NCBI GenBank assembly: GCA_964611575.1
Contig: CAZTAJ010000001.1
Span: 51,018 to 115,017 of the forward strand
Reading direction: 5' to 3'
From: CAITUY01 sp964611575
Lineage (GTDB): Bacteria; Verrucomicrobiota; Kiritimatiellia; CAIKKV01; CAITUY01
DNA length: 64,000 nucleotides
Part shown: one piece after another, positions 37,397-45,752 of the stretch
Position numbering within the stretch: the stretch's first letter is position 1
Layout: each line of letters opens with the position of its first letter
Notes under the pieces: model-generated
The model's database searches: none
Told to the model about the DNA's origin: nothing
What the model saw: the letters and a program-made list of their open reading frames with translations, nothing else
Made by a program: the position numbers and the translations under genes

Positions 37397-38761
37397 ATGG
37401 CGTTCTCGATCGGTTTCATCAGCCTGGGGTGCGCCAAGAACCTCGTCGACTCCGAACATATGGCCGGCGTATTGCGCACGGCGGGTCTGACCCTCGCGCC
37501 TTCGCCCGAGAAGGCGGATGTCATCCTGGTCAATACCTGCGGGTTCATCGGCGATGCCCGGGAGGAGTCGATCGACGCGATTCTGCGGGCCTGTGCCCGC
37601 AAGGCCGCGGGCCTGTGCCGCGCGGTGATCGTGGCCGGCTGCCTGACGCAGCGCTACCGCGACGAACTGCGCTCGGCCATTCCCGAGGTCGATGCGATGA
37701 TCGGGCTGGACCAACTCGACGAGATCGCGCGGATTGTCCGGCGCATCGAACGGGGGGAGCATGGCATTCTGCGGGTGTCGGCCGTGTCCCGGCGGTTGTA
37801 CAACCCGTCGGCCCGCCGGATTGTCATGACCGGGGGCCCCTTCGCCTACCTCAAGATTGCCGAGGGCTGCAACCACCGGTGCGCGTTCTGCGCCATTCCC
37901 GGCATCCGGGGGCGGTACCGGTCGCGACGCATGACCGATATTCTGCGCGAGGCGGAGACCCTGCTGGCCGGCGGGGTGCGCGAATTGAACCTGATTTCGC
38001 AGGATACCACCCGCTACGGGTGCGATCTCGGGGGCCGGACGGATATCGCGGCGCTGGTGCGCGCCCTGGATCGGCTGGGCGGCCGGTTCTGGATCCGCCT
38101 GCTCTATGGCCATCCGGCGCATCTCGACGACGCGTTGCTGGATGCCATGGGATCAAGCCGCCGCGTGTGCCGCTACCTGGACATTCCCATCCAGCACAGT
38201 CATCCCGAGATCCTGCGCGCCATGCGCCGGGCCGGCGGCGCGCGGGCCGTGCGCGAACTGCCGGGGCGTGTGCGGGCTCGTCTGCCCGATGCCGCGCTGC
38301 GGACCACCTGCCTGGTCGGGTTCCCCGGCGAGACGGCGGCGCAGTTTGACGATCTGCAGGCGTTCGTCCGCGAGGCCGCGTTCGACCATCTGGGCGTGTT
38401 CACCTACTCGCGGGAGGAGCACACCGCCGCGCATGACCTGCCGCATCCCGTGCCGCGGGCGGTGGCGGGCCGGCGTCGTGCGGCGTTGATGCGCGCGCAA
38501 CAAGCGGCGGTCCGGCGCCACTTGACCGCGCAGGTCGGGCAGACCGAAACCGTGCTGACGATCCGGTCGCTGGAGGACGGCGTCTGGCTGGCGCGCTCGG
38601 CCCGGCAGGCGCCCGAGGTTGACGGGGTGACGCGGGTCGTGGTGGGCGCGCGCGCGACCCGGGCCGGCGAATTCCTGCGGGTGCGCCACACCCGCGTGGA
38701 CGGTTACGACCTCGAGGCCGCGTTCGAGTTTGACAGCACACGGGCGGAGCCTGCACACTAG
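37397..38761 (+). CDS. rimO: Ribosomal protein S12 methylthiotransferase RimO
   Basis: A 454-residue radical-SAM enzyme. The N-terminal MTTase domain has SLGCAKNLVDSEHM and VNTCGFIGDAREES (auxiliary cluster cysteines). The radical SAM CxxxCxxC is CNHRCAFC near 158, followed by IPGIRGRYRSR. A C-terminal TRAM-like region recognises the substrate. SLGCAKNLVDSE is the RimO rather than the MiaB form. It methylthiolates an Asp of ribosomal protein S12. It lies nine bases after the RodZ-like gene. Confidence 0.93.
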   Translation: MAFSIGFISLGCAKNLVDSEHMAGVLRTAGLTLAPSPEKADVILVNTCGFIGDAREESIDAILRACARKAAGLCRAVIVAGCLTQRYRDELRSAIPEVDAMIGLDQLDEIARIVRRIERGEHGILRVSAVSRRLYNPSARRIVMTGGPFAYLKIAEGCNHRCAFCAIPGIRGRYRSRRMTDILREAETLLAGGVRELNLISQDTTRYGCDLGGRTDIAALVRALDRLGGRFWIRLLYGHPAHLDDALLDAMGSSRRVCRYLDIPIQHSHPEILRAMRRAGGARAVRELPGRVRARLPDAALRTTCLVGFPGETAAQFDDLQAFVREAAFDHLGVFTYSREEHTAAHDLPHPVPRAVAGRRRAALMRAQQAAVRRHLTAQVGQTETVLTIRSLEDGVWLARSARQAPEVDGVTRVVVGARATRAGEFLRVRHTRVDGYDLEAAFEFDSTRAEPAH

Positions 38762-38768
38762 ATTCCGC

Positions 38769-39407
38769 ATGAATCTTCCAAACAAGATCACGGTGAGCCG
38801 TGTCGGGCTCACGTTCGTGATGGTGGTGTTTCTCACCACCAGCATTCCGTGGGGCAAAACCCTGGCGCTGTTCACGTTCGGGCTGGCCGGACTGACCGAC
38901 TGGTGGGACGGCGCCCTGGCGCGCCGGCATGGCTTCATCTCGGTGTTCGGGCAGTTGATGGACCCCCTTGCCGACAAGATTCTCGTCAGCGCGGCATTCA
39001 TCAGTTTTGCATCGCTCCACCAGGTGGTGCCGGCGTTTGCGATCGTGCACCAGGTGGTGCCGGCATGGATTGTGATCATGATCATCAGCCGCGAATTCCT
39101 GATCACGGGCCTGCGGCTGCTGGCCACCCAGAAAGGCCTTGTGCTGCCGGCCGGCAAGTGGGGAAAACATAAGATGATCTGGCAGACGGTCACGATTGTC
39201 GTCATCATGGCCGGGCTTTCCCTCCAGCACGACGTGTTGCCGGTTCTGCTGGCCGGGCAGGCCCGGTACGCCGATCCCCTGCATCAGTTCAATTTCTACT
39301 TCGCGCACGTGGCGGTTTGCCTGGCGGGTCTGGTCGGCCTGCTGACGGTCGGTTCCGGGGTGGTCTGCCTGTGGGAAAGCCGTGATGTTTACATGGAGAG
39401 TATCTGA
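38769..39407 (+). CDS. pgsA: CDP-diacylglycerol-glycerol-3-phosphate 3-phosphatidyltransferase
   Basis: About 212 residues from the ATG at 38769 (MNLPNKITVSRVGLTFVMVV), directly after rimO. The CDP-alcohol phosphatidyltransferase motif is present as DGALARRHGFISVFGQLMDP at about 47-66 followed by LADK, with its spaced acidic residues. Several membrane helices surround it. It makes phosphatidylglycerophosphate for anionic phospholipids. A 30-base tandem duplication gives HQVVPAFAIV/HQVVPAWIVI at about 84-103 inside a predicted loop or helix, which is unusual for the family. Confidence 0.88.
   Translation: MNLPNKITVSRVGLTFVMVVFLTTSIPWGKTLALFTFGLAGLTDWWDGALARRHGFISVFGQLMDPLADKILVSAAFISFASLHQVVPAFAIVHQVVPAWIVIMIISREFLITGLRLLATQKGLVLPAGKWGKHKMIWQTVTIVVIMAGLSLQHDVLPVLLAGQARYADPLHQFNFYFAHVAVCLAGLVGLLTVGSGVVCLWESRDVYMESI
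39018..39077 (+). repeat. 30-bp tandem duplication inside pgsA
   Basis: CACCAGGTGGTGCCGGC occurs at 39018-39034 and again at 39048-39064, a period of exactly 30 bases, encoding a ten-residue repeat (HQVVPA). The copies have diverged after the core, so the duplication is not brand new. Confidence 0.75.
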
Positions 39408-39422
39408 CGGGCGGCACGTACT

Positions 39423-39944
39423 ATGAGTCAGGAATGGAACATCAGGTCGCGCGGCACGGCGTGCGGCGCCTGCCAGAAGGCGTTCGAGGACGGGCAGTCG
39501 TATGTCACCCGGCTCGTGTTTGAGGGTGTCGATTATACCCGTGACGATTACTGTGACGCCTGCTGGGTCACCGAGGCGGCTCGCAAGCCAAGGTACAGTT
39601 CATGGAAGGGACTGTTCCGGGTGCCGCCCCCTGAGCCGGAACGCCGGGTCCGCAAGGAGACGGCCGAAACCCTCCTGCGCCAGTTGCTGGAAGAGAACAA
39701 CCCGGCCCGCCGGAACGCCATCTACATCCTGGCGGTCATGCTCGAGCGCCAGCGCGTCCTGGTGGAGCGTGAAGTCCGAACCGACGACGACGGCTTGCGG
39801 CAGGTGGTTTACGAACATCGCAAGACGGGCGAGACCTTCCTGCTGGTCGATCCACAGCTCAAACTCACGGAGATCGAGCCCGTGCAGCAGGAGATCATGG
39901 AACTGCTCTCGGGGCAGGGGATGGGGGCCGCCGCAGCGGAATGA
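39423..39944 (+). CDS. Conserved zinc-ribbon-like protein of unknown function
   Basis: A 173-residue protein with a CxxC pair (TACGACQK, residues 14-17) and a second CxxC (YCDACW) near 42, which should bind one zinc. A helical part (ETAETLLRQLLEENNPARRN) and an acidic tail follow. I do not recognise the family. It looks cytosolic, has no signal or membrane segment, and follows pgsA by 15 bases. A heptad-repeat palindrome starts three bases past its stop. Confidence 0.55.
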   Translation: MSQEWNIRSRGTACGACQKAFEDGQSYVTRLVFEGVDYTRDDYCDACWVTEAARKPRYSSWKGLFRVPPPEPERRVRKETAETLLRQLLEENNPARRNAIYILAVMLERQRVLVEREVRTDDDGLRQVVYEHRKTGETFLLVDPQLKLTEIEPVQQEIMELLSGQGMGAAAAE

Positions 39945-39946
39945 AC

Positions 39947-40043
39947 GGCCAACAACCAACAACCAACGCCCAACGACCAAGTGGGCAAGAAGCCTGTGCC
40001 GCCCGTTGGATGTTGGATGTTGGTTGTTGGGCGTTGGATGTTC
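39947..40043 (+). repeat. Heptad-armed palindrome (CAAC/GTTGG type) with GGCAAGAAGCCTG core
   Basis: The left arm at 39947-39980 is built of CCAACAA and CCAACG units in roughly 7-bp steps. The right arm at 40004-40043 (GTTGGATGTTGGATGTTGG and on) is its approximate reverse complement. The 23-base core contains GGCAAGAAGCCTG (39984-39996), itself a GGC/GCC mini-hairpin and repeated exactly at 62380-62392. It lies between the zinc-protein stop and the aminoacylase start, so it will be in their mRNA. Confidence 0.8.
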
Positions 40044-40064
40044 CACATTTTGGGAACTGCGCCC

Positions 40065-41621
40065 ATGCTTGACCTCAAGATCAGCGGTGGAACCGTCATC
40101 GACGGAACCGGCGCGCCTGCCCTGAGGGCGGACGTGGGCCTGGCCGGCGCGCGGGTGACGGCTGTCGGCGATCTGTCGCGGGCGGAGGCGCGCGTCGAAC
40201 TGGATGCGCGGGGCCGCATGGTCTGTCCCGGCTTCATCGATACGCATTCGCATTCCGATGCCTACCTGCTGGTTGAACCCGCGGCCCCCAGCAAGGTTTA
40301 CCAGGGCGTGACCACCGAGGTGATCGGGAACTGCGGGGCCTCGGCGGCGCCGTTCCTCGGCCGGGCCCGGCTCCCGTCGGACTGGCAGACGTTCGAGTAT
40401 CCCGGCACCTGGCACAGCATGGCCGACTATCGCGCGCTGCTCGAAAGCGCGCGCCCGGCCGTGAACGTGGTGGCGCTGGTGGGGCACAATGTGCTGCGGG
40501 CGGGCGTCATGGGCTACGAGGGCCGGGCGGCCACGGCGGATGAACGTGCGGCCATGACCCGGCGGCTTGAGGAAGCGCTGGCGGCCGGGGCGCGCGGGTT
40601 GAGCACGGGATTGATCTACCCGCCGGGCATGTACGCGACGGCCGCGGAGATCGAGGGGTTGGCCCGCGTGGTGGGCTCGCATGGCGGCATCTACACCTCG
40701 CACATGCGCAGTGAGGGCCGCCAGTTGATCGAGGCGCTGGAAGAGACCATCGCCGTCGGCCGGTCCACGGGGGTGCGCGTGCAGGTGTCGCACCTCAAAA
40801 CGTCCGGTCGCGCCAACTGGCATTTGCTTGACCGCGCGCTGGACACTCTCGACCGTGCGCGCGCCGGCGGCGTGGACGTGGCGGCCGACCGGTATCCCTA
40901 TCTGTCATCCTGCACGGAACTGGACGTGATCCTGCCGGACTGGGCCACGGAAGGGGGGCGCGATGCCGAACTGGCCCGGCTGCGCGATCCCCCGACACGC
41001 GCTCGCTTGCGGGCGGAGTTGGCCGCGGCGCGGACCGGCGATGCCTGGACCCTCATCACGGTCGGGTCCTCCGACGTTCAGAACGGCCGTTTCAGGGGCC
41101 GGCCGTTGTGTGACGTTGCCGCCGAACTGGGCCTGGAGCCGGTGGACGCCGCCCTGGTCCTGATCGAGGCCGATGAACTCCGGACGAGCGCGTTCTTCCA
41201 GGGCATGAGCGAGGACAACTTGTGGCGGATCCTGGCCCAGTCCTACGTCATGCTCGGCTCGGATGCGTCCGTGCGGGCGCCCTGGGGCCCCCTGAGTCGC
41301 GATTATCCGCATCCGCGCGCCTACGGCAGTTTTCCCCGGTTCCTGCGGGCCGTGCTGGAGGGGCGGACCGTGCCGATCGAGGAAGCCGTCCGCAAGATGA
41401 CGTCGCTGGCGGCCGATCACTTCCGGCTGGCAGACCGGGGCCGGCTGTCACCGGGCCGGGCGGCCGATGTCGTGGTGTTCGACCCCGGATCCATCGTCGA
41501 TCGGAGCACCTATGCGGCGCCCCATCGGCTGGCGGAGGGGGTGGTGCATGTGGTGGTCAACGGCACGCCGACGCTGGTCGACGGCGCCTTGACCGGCCGG
41601 CGCGCCGGCGCGTGGTTGTGA
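40065..41621 (+). CDS. N-acyl-D-amino-acid deacylase (D-aminoacylase family amidohydrolase)
   Basis: About 518 residues from the ATG at 40065 (MLDLKISGGTVIDGTGAPAL); the frame is open further upstream but only through repeat DNA. An amidohydrolase barrel: FIDTHSHSDAY near 57-66 supplies the HxH metal ligands, YTSHMRSEG and VQVSHLKTSG follow, and late LGSDASVRAPWG carries the catalytic Asp region. The enzyme removes the acyl group from N-acyl-D-amino acids, useful in recycling of peptidoglycan or foreign D-residues. It ends three bases from the stop of the converging PAS gene. Confidence 0.88.
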   Translation: MLDLKISGGTVIDGTGAPALRADVGLAGARVTAVGDLSRAEARVELDARGRMVCPGFIDTHSHSDAYLLVEPAAPSKVYQGVTTEVIGNCGASAAPFLGRARLPSDWQTFEYPGTWHSMADYRALLESARPAVNVVALVGHNVLRAGVMGYEGRAATADERAAMTRRLEEALAAGARGLSTGLIYPPGMYATAAEIEGLARVVGSHGGIYTSHMRSEGRQLIEALEETIAVGRSTGVRVQVSHLKTSGRANWHLLDRALDTLDRARAGGVDVAADRYPYLSSCTELDVILPDWATEGGRDAELARLRDPPTRARLRAELAAARTGDAWTLITVGSSDVQNGRFRGRPLCDVAAELGLEPVDAALVLIEADELRTSAFFQGMSEDNLWRILAQSYVMLGSDASVRAPWGPLSRDYPHPRAYGSFPRFLRAVLEGRTVPIEEAVRKMTSLAADHFRLADRGRLSPGRAADVVVFDPGSIVDRSTYAAPHRLAEGVVHVVVNGTPTLVDGALTGRRAGAWL

Positions 41622-41624
41622 CGA

Positions 41625-42812
41625 TCAGGGCTGCTGGCCGGCGCGGATGTCCAGGATACGCGGACCTGCGGCGCCGGTGGCGTCGTCGCCATCCATGTAG
41701 GCCCGCGTGCGGTACTCGGCTTCGGTCATGTTGTTCAATTCGTGCAGCATCGTGCGCAGCGATTCGGCGGCATCCATGCTGGACGCCAGCAGTTCCTCGG
41801 TCACGGCGCGATCCTGGTTCGGCATGCGCGCCATCAACTCGAGGCTCGCCAGGAGAATCGTGGCCGGCTGGCCCAGATGGTGGCAGGCCGCTCCGAGACT
41901 CTCGACCATGACGCGCTGCCGTTCGGACTGCCGTTCCGCCTGTTCCGCGCGCTTCCGGTCGCTGATGTCGAGCAGCGAGATCACCATGCCGGCCAGTTCA
42001 TCTTCCGTATTGCGATTGACGGCGGCCACCACCTGAACGCAGACGGAAGCGCCATTCGGCTGGGCAACGATGGTTTCGCCCGTCCAACTGTTTCCCGCCA
42101 GTACCGTCTTGATCATGTCCTCGGCCTGGGAACCGCTCGGGAACAGGTCTTTCAGGGATTTTCCAATCAGGGCCTCGCGCCGATCATGCCCCCAGAGGCG
42201 CGCCGTGGCGTTGTTGACGTACTCGACCTTCGCGTGACGGTCCGTGATGGCAATCCCCGCAGACGTGTTCTGAATCGCATGATGCACGGTGCGCAGCATC
42301 TCCTCGGCCTGCCGCCGCTGGGTGACGTCGCGGATGAAAATGCACAGATAGTGCCGGCCGCTCGCCAGCAAGCGATTCACTGCAATTTCCGCCGGGAAGA
42401 TGCTGCCGTCCTTGCGGCTGCAATACGCCTGGATCAGGATGAAGCGATCCGTTTCCAGGGAGGCGTTCAAGGTGCTGATGGTCGAAGCGTCGGCGCCCGA
42501 AATGATGTCCGTAATGGAGGCCCCCTGCAGTTCCTGGCGCGAGCGCTGCAGGAAATCCTGCGCCCGCGAATTCGAATCGACAATTTCGCCGTTGGTTTCG
42601 GTGATGACGGCACCATCGTAAACACTCTGAAAAAGCTGCTGAAAATCATCGCCGCCGACGCGCGTCGCCTTCCTGATGGACCGCGGTCGTTCGACTTCAA
42701 GGCGCGCCTTGGGTTTCGGGCGGTCGCCGCCGGACCGTAAAAACTCATCCCGCAAGTCAGGCGGGATGTCAATCCGCATCGTCTTGGATGATGTGCTAAG
42801 CTGATCACTCAT
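41625..42812 (-). CDS. Tandem PAS sensor protein with orphan HisKA-like segment, no ATPase domain
   Basis: A 395-residue soluble protein. PAS1 spans about 52-165 (DGAVITETNGEIVDSNSRAQ), PAS2 about 168-285 (GIAITDRHAKVEYVNNATAR). A coiled coil and a dimerisation-like helix pair (GAACHHLGQPATILLASLEL, about 315-350) then follow with a possible phospho-acceptor His. The protein ends without any HATPase_c domain (no N, G1 or G2 boxes). It may be a phosphotransfer or scaffolding partner of another kinase, or a remnant. The upstream region 42813-43011 is AT-rich relative to the rest and should hold its promoter. Confidence 0.78.
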   Translation of the reverse strand: MSDQLSTSSKTMRIDIPPDLRDEFLRSGGDRPKPKARLEVERPRSIRKATRVGGDDFQQLFQSVYDGAVITETNGEIVDSNSRAQDFLQRSRQELQGASITDIISGADASTISTLNASLETDRFILIQAYCSRKDGSIFPAEIAVNRLLASGRHYLCIFIRDVTQRRQAEEMLRTVHHAIQNTSAGIAITDRHAKVEYVNNATARLWGHDRREALIGKSLKDLFPSGSQAEDMIKTVLAGNSWTGETIVAQPNGASVCVQVVAAVNRNTEDELAGMVISLLDISDRKRAEQAERQSERQRVMVESLGAACHHLGQPATILLASLELMARMPNQDRAVTEELLASSMDAAESLRTMLHELNNMTEAEYRTRAYMDGDDATGAAGPRILDIRAGQQP

Positions 42813-43011
42813 GGTGCTCTAGGTAACCGGAAACACCCAATTAAGCATCATATATACCATGTAATCGGGAACAACGGTATCATTTTCTATCAACTTGGAA
42901 TAGTCGCAAGAATCGATGTCAGTATCTGGGCAATTCGCCCGAGAAAACCCGAGCCTTGGCCTCAAGAACTAAAAAATGAGAGACGGCTGTTCCAGCGGCA
43001 GGATCATCAGG
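42813..43011. other. AT-rich intergenic region upstream of the PAS gene
   Basis: 199 bases, clearly richer in A/T than the surroundings around 42835-42900 (TTAAGCATCATATATACC). No gene is evident. It is the likely promoter region of the PAS protein gene and trails the PilT-like gene. No confident -10/-35 pair with standard spacing could be assigned. Confidence 0.4.
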
Positions 43012-43926
43012 CTATGGGTGTTCTTGATCTGGGGTGTCGACGGGCGGAAGCGCGTCCGGGGTCTGGGGTTTGGGGCTGGTGACCTGGACGCGCAGGCGGT
43101 CGGCGCCGTCATCCGTGACGGTCAAGACGGCGAGGATCATGTGGCGCAAGGCGGCATAGTCCTCCGGTGCGATGCGACGTTGCCACTCGTTCAGGAGGTG
43201 TCGTTCGCCCAGGGAGGCTTCGCTGATGAGGACCTGCGTGCCGGCCTCGGCGGCGCGCATGACGGCGGCAAAATCGGTTGGCGTACGCAGGTCCCGGGCG
43301 TAGAGGACGTCGGGGGAGAGACTCAGCGCGTTGAGCAGCGCCTCGGTCAGGGTGGGGCAGTCCGTGCCGATCTCGACTTGGATGACCACGGATTTGCGGT
43401 GCTTCAGGACGAATGACAGGTTTTGCTCGGCGATAAAGAGGACGCGGTTGGCGCTCGCGTTCACCCGGTCCAGGGCGCCATAGACGAAACGGGCGAGCGC
43501 CGTGGAGGAGGGGCCGGTGACGACGATGAGTCCCGGTTTGCAGCCGGCAAAGAGGCGATCGATCATGTCGACTTTGGGGGGGTCTGCCAGGCTGGCGGCC
43601 AGGTCGGGGATGGCGAAGGGCATGCGTTGGATGCACACCATGTCGCTGCCTCGTTGGGTGAGGTGGTGGACGCGGAATCGACCCAGGGAGGGAATGCCGA
43701 AGGAAAAGACCCCGTGGCTGCCGATTTGTGCAGGGCCCGAATGGTGCACATGGCTGGCCAGGGTGGCCAGCGTGTCGCGGACATCGTCGGAATTGAGCAC
43801 GGTATTGACGACGACACGCAATTCGCGGCCCCGCTTTTCGATGGGCGGCGCCCCGGCCACAAGGATGACCCTTGCCACGCGATCCTCGGCGGCCAGATAG
43901 GTGATGATCTTGGAGGCGTAATTCAT
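43012..43926 (-). CDS. PilT-like protein with degenerate ATPase motifs
   Basis: 304 residues from the ATG at 43926, preceded by an ideal GGAGGAAT; upstream in-frame starts would add 70 non-family residues. The whole layout follows PilT: an N-terminal PAS-like part (APPIEKRGRELRVVVNTVLN), FSFGIPSLGRFRVHHLTQRG, then the motor domain. The Walker A site reads VVTGPSSTALARF (residues 135-147) instead of GPTGSGKST. The Walker B region reads SPDVLYARDLRTP instead of PDVILVGEMRD, and the His-box TLHT is lost. It therefore probably cannot hydrolyse ATP and may be a regulator of a pilus motor. It is divergent from pilM. Confidence 0.8.
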   Translation of the reverse strand: MNYASKIITYLAAEDRVARVILVAGAPPIEKRGRELRVVVNTVLNSDDVRDTLATLASHVHHSGPAQIGSHGVFSFGIPSLGRFRVHHLTQRGSDMVCIQRMPFAIPDLAASLADPPKVDMIDRLFAGCKPGLIVVTGPSSTALARFVYGALDRVNASANRVLFIAEQNLSFVLKHRKSVVIQVEIGTDCPTLTEALLNALSLSPDVLYARDLRTPTDFAAVMRAAEAGTQVLISEASLGERHLLNEWQRRIAPEDYAALRHMILAVLTVTDDGADRLRVQVTSPKPQTPDALPPVDTPDQEHP

Positions 43927-44126
43927 GCGATTCCTCCGGTCTTGTGCTGGCATGAAGGTATTCAACGGCGGCCCGATGTCAAGCGCCGCCGCCAGCCTCA
44001 CGCAGGAGGGGCCCTCTTTCCCGTCTGCGGGACTTGCACAAGGGCATGGCATCTGCTTTAGTGTGTGTGAGCCTCCGATGCACCCGTACCCCGTCGCAGG
44101 CTTGATGAGGGGCGCCGTTTGCGAGC
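43927..44126. other. Divergent promoter region between PilT-like gene and pilM
   Basis: 200 bases separating two divergent pilus-type genes, so it should contain promoters in both directions. TTGCAC at 44034-44039 and TTTAGT at 44057-44062 (17-base spacing) is a weak candidate for the pilM direction. No gene is seen. Confidence 0.35.
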
Positions 44127-45143
44127 ATGAAGACACTGACGGACTTGGTCAAACGTTTCCAGCGTGGCCGCACGGACGTGGTGGGCGTGGATGTTGGCGG
44201 CACGGCGCTCAAAGTGGTGCGGCTCAAGTCGATCAACCGGGCAGCCACCGTGGTGGCGGTCGATCTGCTGCCGGCGGTGGTCCTCCCGTCGGGCCGGGAG
44301 TTGCCGCCGCCGCTGACGCTGCCCAAGGCGGTTCATGCCCGCCATGCGGCCCTGACGTACTCGGGCCCGGGCGCGCTGGTCAAACTGCTGACATTTCCAA
44401 CCCACTCGGAGAAATCCACCGAGACCCAGGTGAGCGAGTTGATGGGATTGGCCGACGCCTCCGACTACCGCGTGGCCTATGAAGTGGTGGCCGAGAGCCG
44501 TGCCGAGATGCGGGCCCTGGCGGTCGCGATGCCCGACGGGGCGGCCCGCCAGTTGTGTGCCTTGTTTCCCGTGGGTACGCCGGCCCCGTACTCCATCGAG
44601 GTGGCGGGTCTGGCCAGCATGACGGCCTTTGTGCATGGACCCGGCCGTCGCCACCTCGAGGAGGCGGTGGCGGTGGTCGATTTCGGCGCGGCGGTGACGA
44701 CGGTGGCCCTCTATAACAAGGGCACGCTATCCCTGCTCCGCAAATTCGATTTCGGTTCATCGGCCATTTTGAAGACGGTTCAGGAGGCCCTCGGTGTCGA
44801 TGTCGAGGTGGCGCGCGGAATTCTCAGCGATGGTTCCTTCGACGTTTCGCAGGCCATTCGCCGGGCCATGGAGTCGTTCCTGCAACAGTTCGTCATCTCG
44901 CGCGACTTTGTTGAGCGCCGCGAGAATTGTCACATTGTCCGGCTTTACGCCTGCGGGGGCGTGGCGGGGATGCAGGGGTGGGCCCGCGAACTGCAATCGG
45001 CCTCGGGCCTTGAGCCGGAATTCTGGAATCCGTTCGGCGAACTCGCCGTGTTGCCGGGGGCGATCCCGGATGCGTTGAAGGGGCAGGAGGCGCGCTTCAC
45101 GGCGGCGCTGGGCGCCGCCTGGGCGATCTTGCAGGTGGGCTGA
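44127..45143 (+). CDS. pilM: Type IV pilus assembly protein PilM
   Basis: A 338-residue actin-like ATPase-fold protein. The phosphate-1 motif is VVGVDVGGTALKVVRLKS (about 18-35) and the later phosphate region is VAVVDFGAAVTTVALYNKG. PilM is cytoplasmic and binds the N-terminus of PilN, linking the cytosolic motor to the PilN-PilO-PilP alignment complex. It is the first gene of pilM-N-O-P, three bases before pilN. It could also belong to a type II-like system built on the same proteins. Confidence 0.87.
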   Translation: MKTLTDLVKRFQRGRTDVVGVDVGGTALKVVRLKSINRAATVVAVDLLPAVVLPSGRELPPPLTLPKAVHARHAALTYSGPGALVKLLTFPTHSEKSTETQVSELMGLADASDYRVAYEVVAESRAEMRALAVAMPDGAARQLCALFPVGTPAPYSIEVAGLASMTAFVHGPGRRHLEEAVAVVDFGAAVTTVALYNKGTLSLLRKFDFGSSAILKTVQEALGVDVEVARGILSDGSFDVSQAIRRAMESFLQQFVISRDFVERRENCHIVRLYACGGVAGMQGWARELQSASGLEPEFWNPFGELAVLPGAIPDALKGQEARFTAALGAAWAILQVG

Positions 45144-45146
45144 ACG

Positions 45147-45752
45147 ATGCACATCAACCTCATTCTTGAAGCCGAACAGCGCAGCGCCAGCCTGGTGCAG
45201 CCTCATGTGCTGGTCCGGACGCTGGCCGGCGGCGCCGGGGTGCTCCTGTTCCTCGCGGTGTTCTCTTTCTTCGCCTCCTATCGCAATCTGCAGCAGGAGG
45301 CCGAGGCCGTCGTCGATGAATGGCGCCGCACCGAGCCCAAGTATAAGGCTGCGCTTCAGTTGCGGACCGACTTGGGTCTCCGCTGCGATCTGCACAAGGA
45401 GATCTCCGGGTGGCGCGATACGCGCCTGGGGTGGGGCGCCCAACTCGCGGCGCTCCAGATGGCGGTTCCGCCAATGATCCAGTTGACCGATCTGCAGGTA
45501 TCGCACGACCTGTTCGTGATGTCCAACAATGTCCCGGCGCGCGTCTACGAACTGCGGCTCTCGGCGCGGACCAGCGCGGCGGGCTCGGAAGTCAACGTCG
45601 GCGAATTCACGGAAACGCTGCGCCAGACGCCCTATGACGCCTGGATCGAGTCGGCGGTCATTCCGCCCGGCCGGTTTCGCCAGGATAGCCAGGTCAAGAC
45701 GGACCGGGTATTCGAGATTGTGTGCAAATGCAAACCGCGGCGGTTTGAATGA
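45147..45752 (+). CDS. pilN: PilN-like inner-membrane alignment protein
   Basis: A 201-residue bitopic protein. A short cytoplasmic INLI-type N-terminus (MHINLILEAEQRS) corresponds to the PilM-binding motif of PilN. One membrane helix at about 30-50, a coiled coil (RNLQQEAEAVVDEW) and a C-terminal ferredoxin-like domain follow. Sequence similarity is weak, as usual for PilN; identity rests on topology, length and position between pilM and pilO, which it overlaps by four bases. Confidence 0.75.
   Translation: MHINLILEAEQRSASLVQPHVLVRTLAGGAGVLLFLAVFSFFASYRNLQQEAEAVVDEWRRTEPKYKAALQLRTDLGLRCDLHKEISGWRDTRLGWGAQLAALQMAVPPMIQLTDLQVSHDLFVMSNNVPARVYELRLSARTSAAGSEVNVGEFTETLRQTPYDAWIESAVIPPGRFRQDSQVKTDRVFEIVCKCKPRRFE

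Noticed and set aside
44127..45143. FtsA or MreB homologue
   Set aside because: The actin-like fold is shared, but the following PilN-, PilO- and PilP-like genes fix it as PilM.
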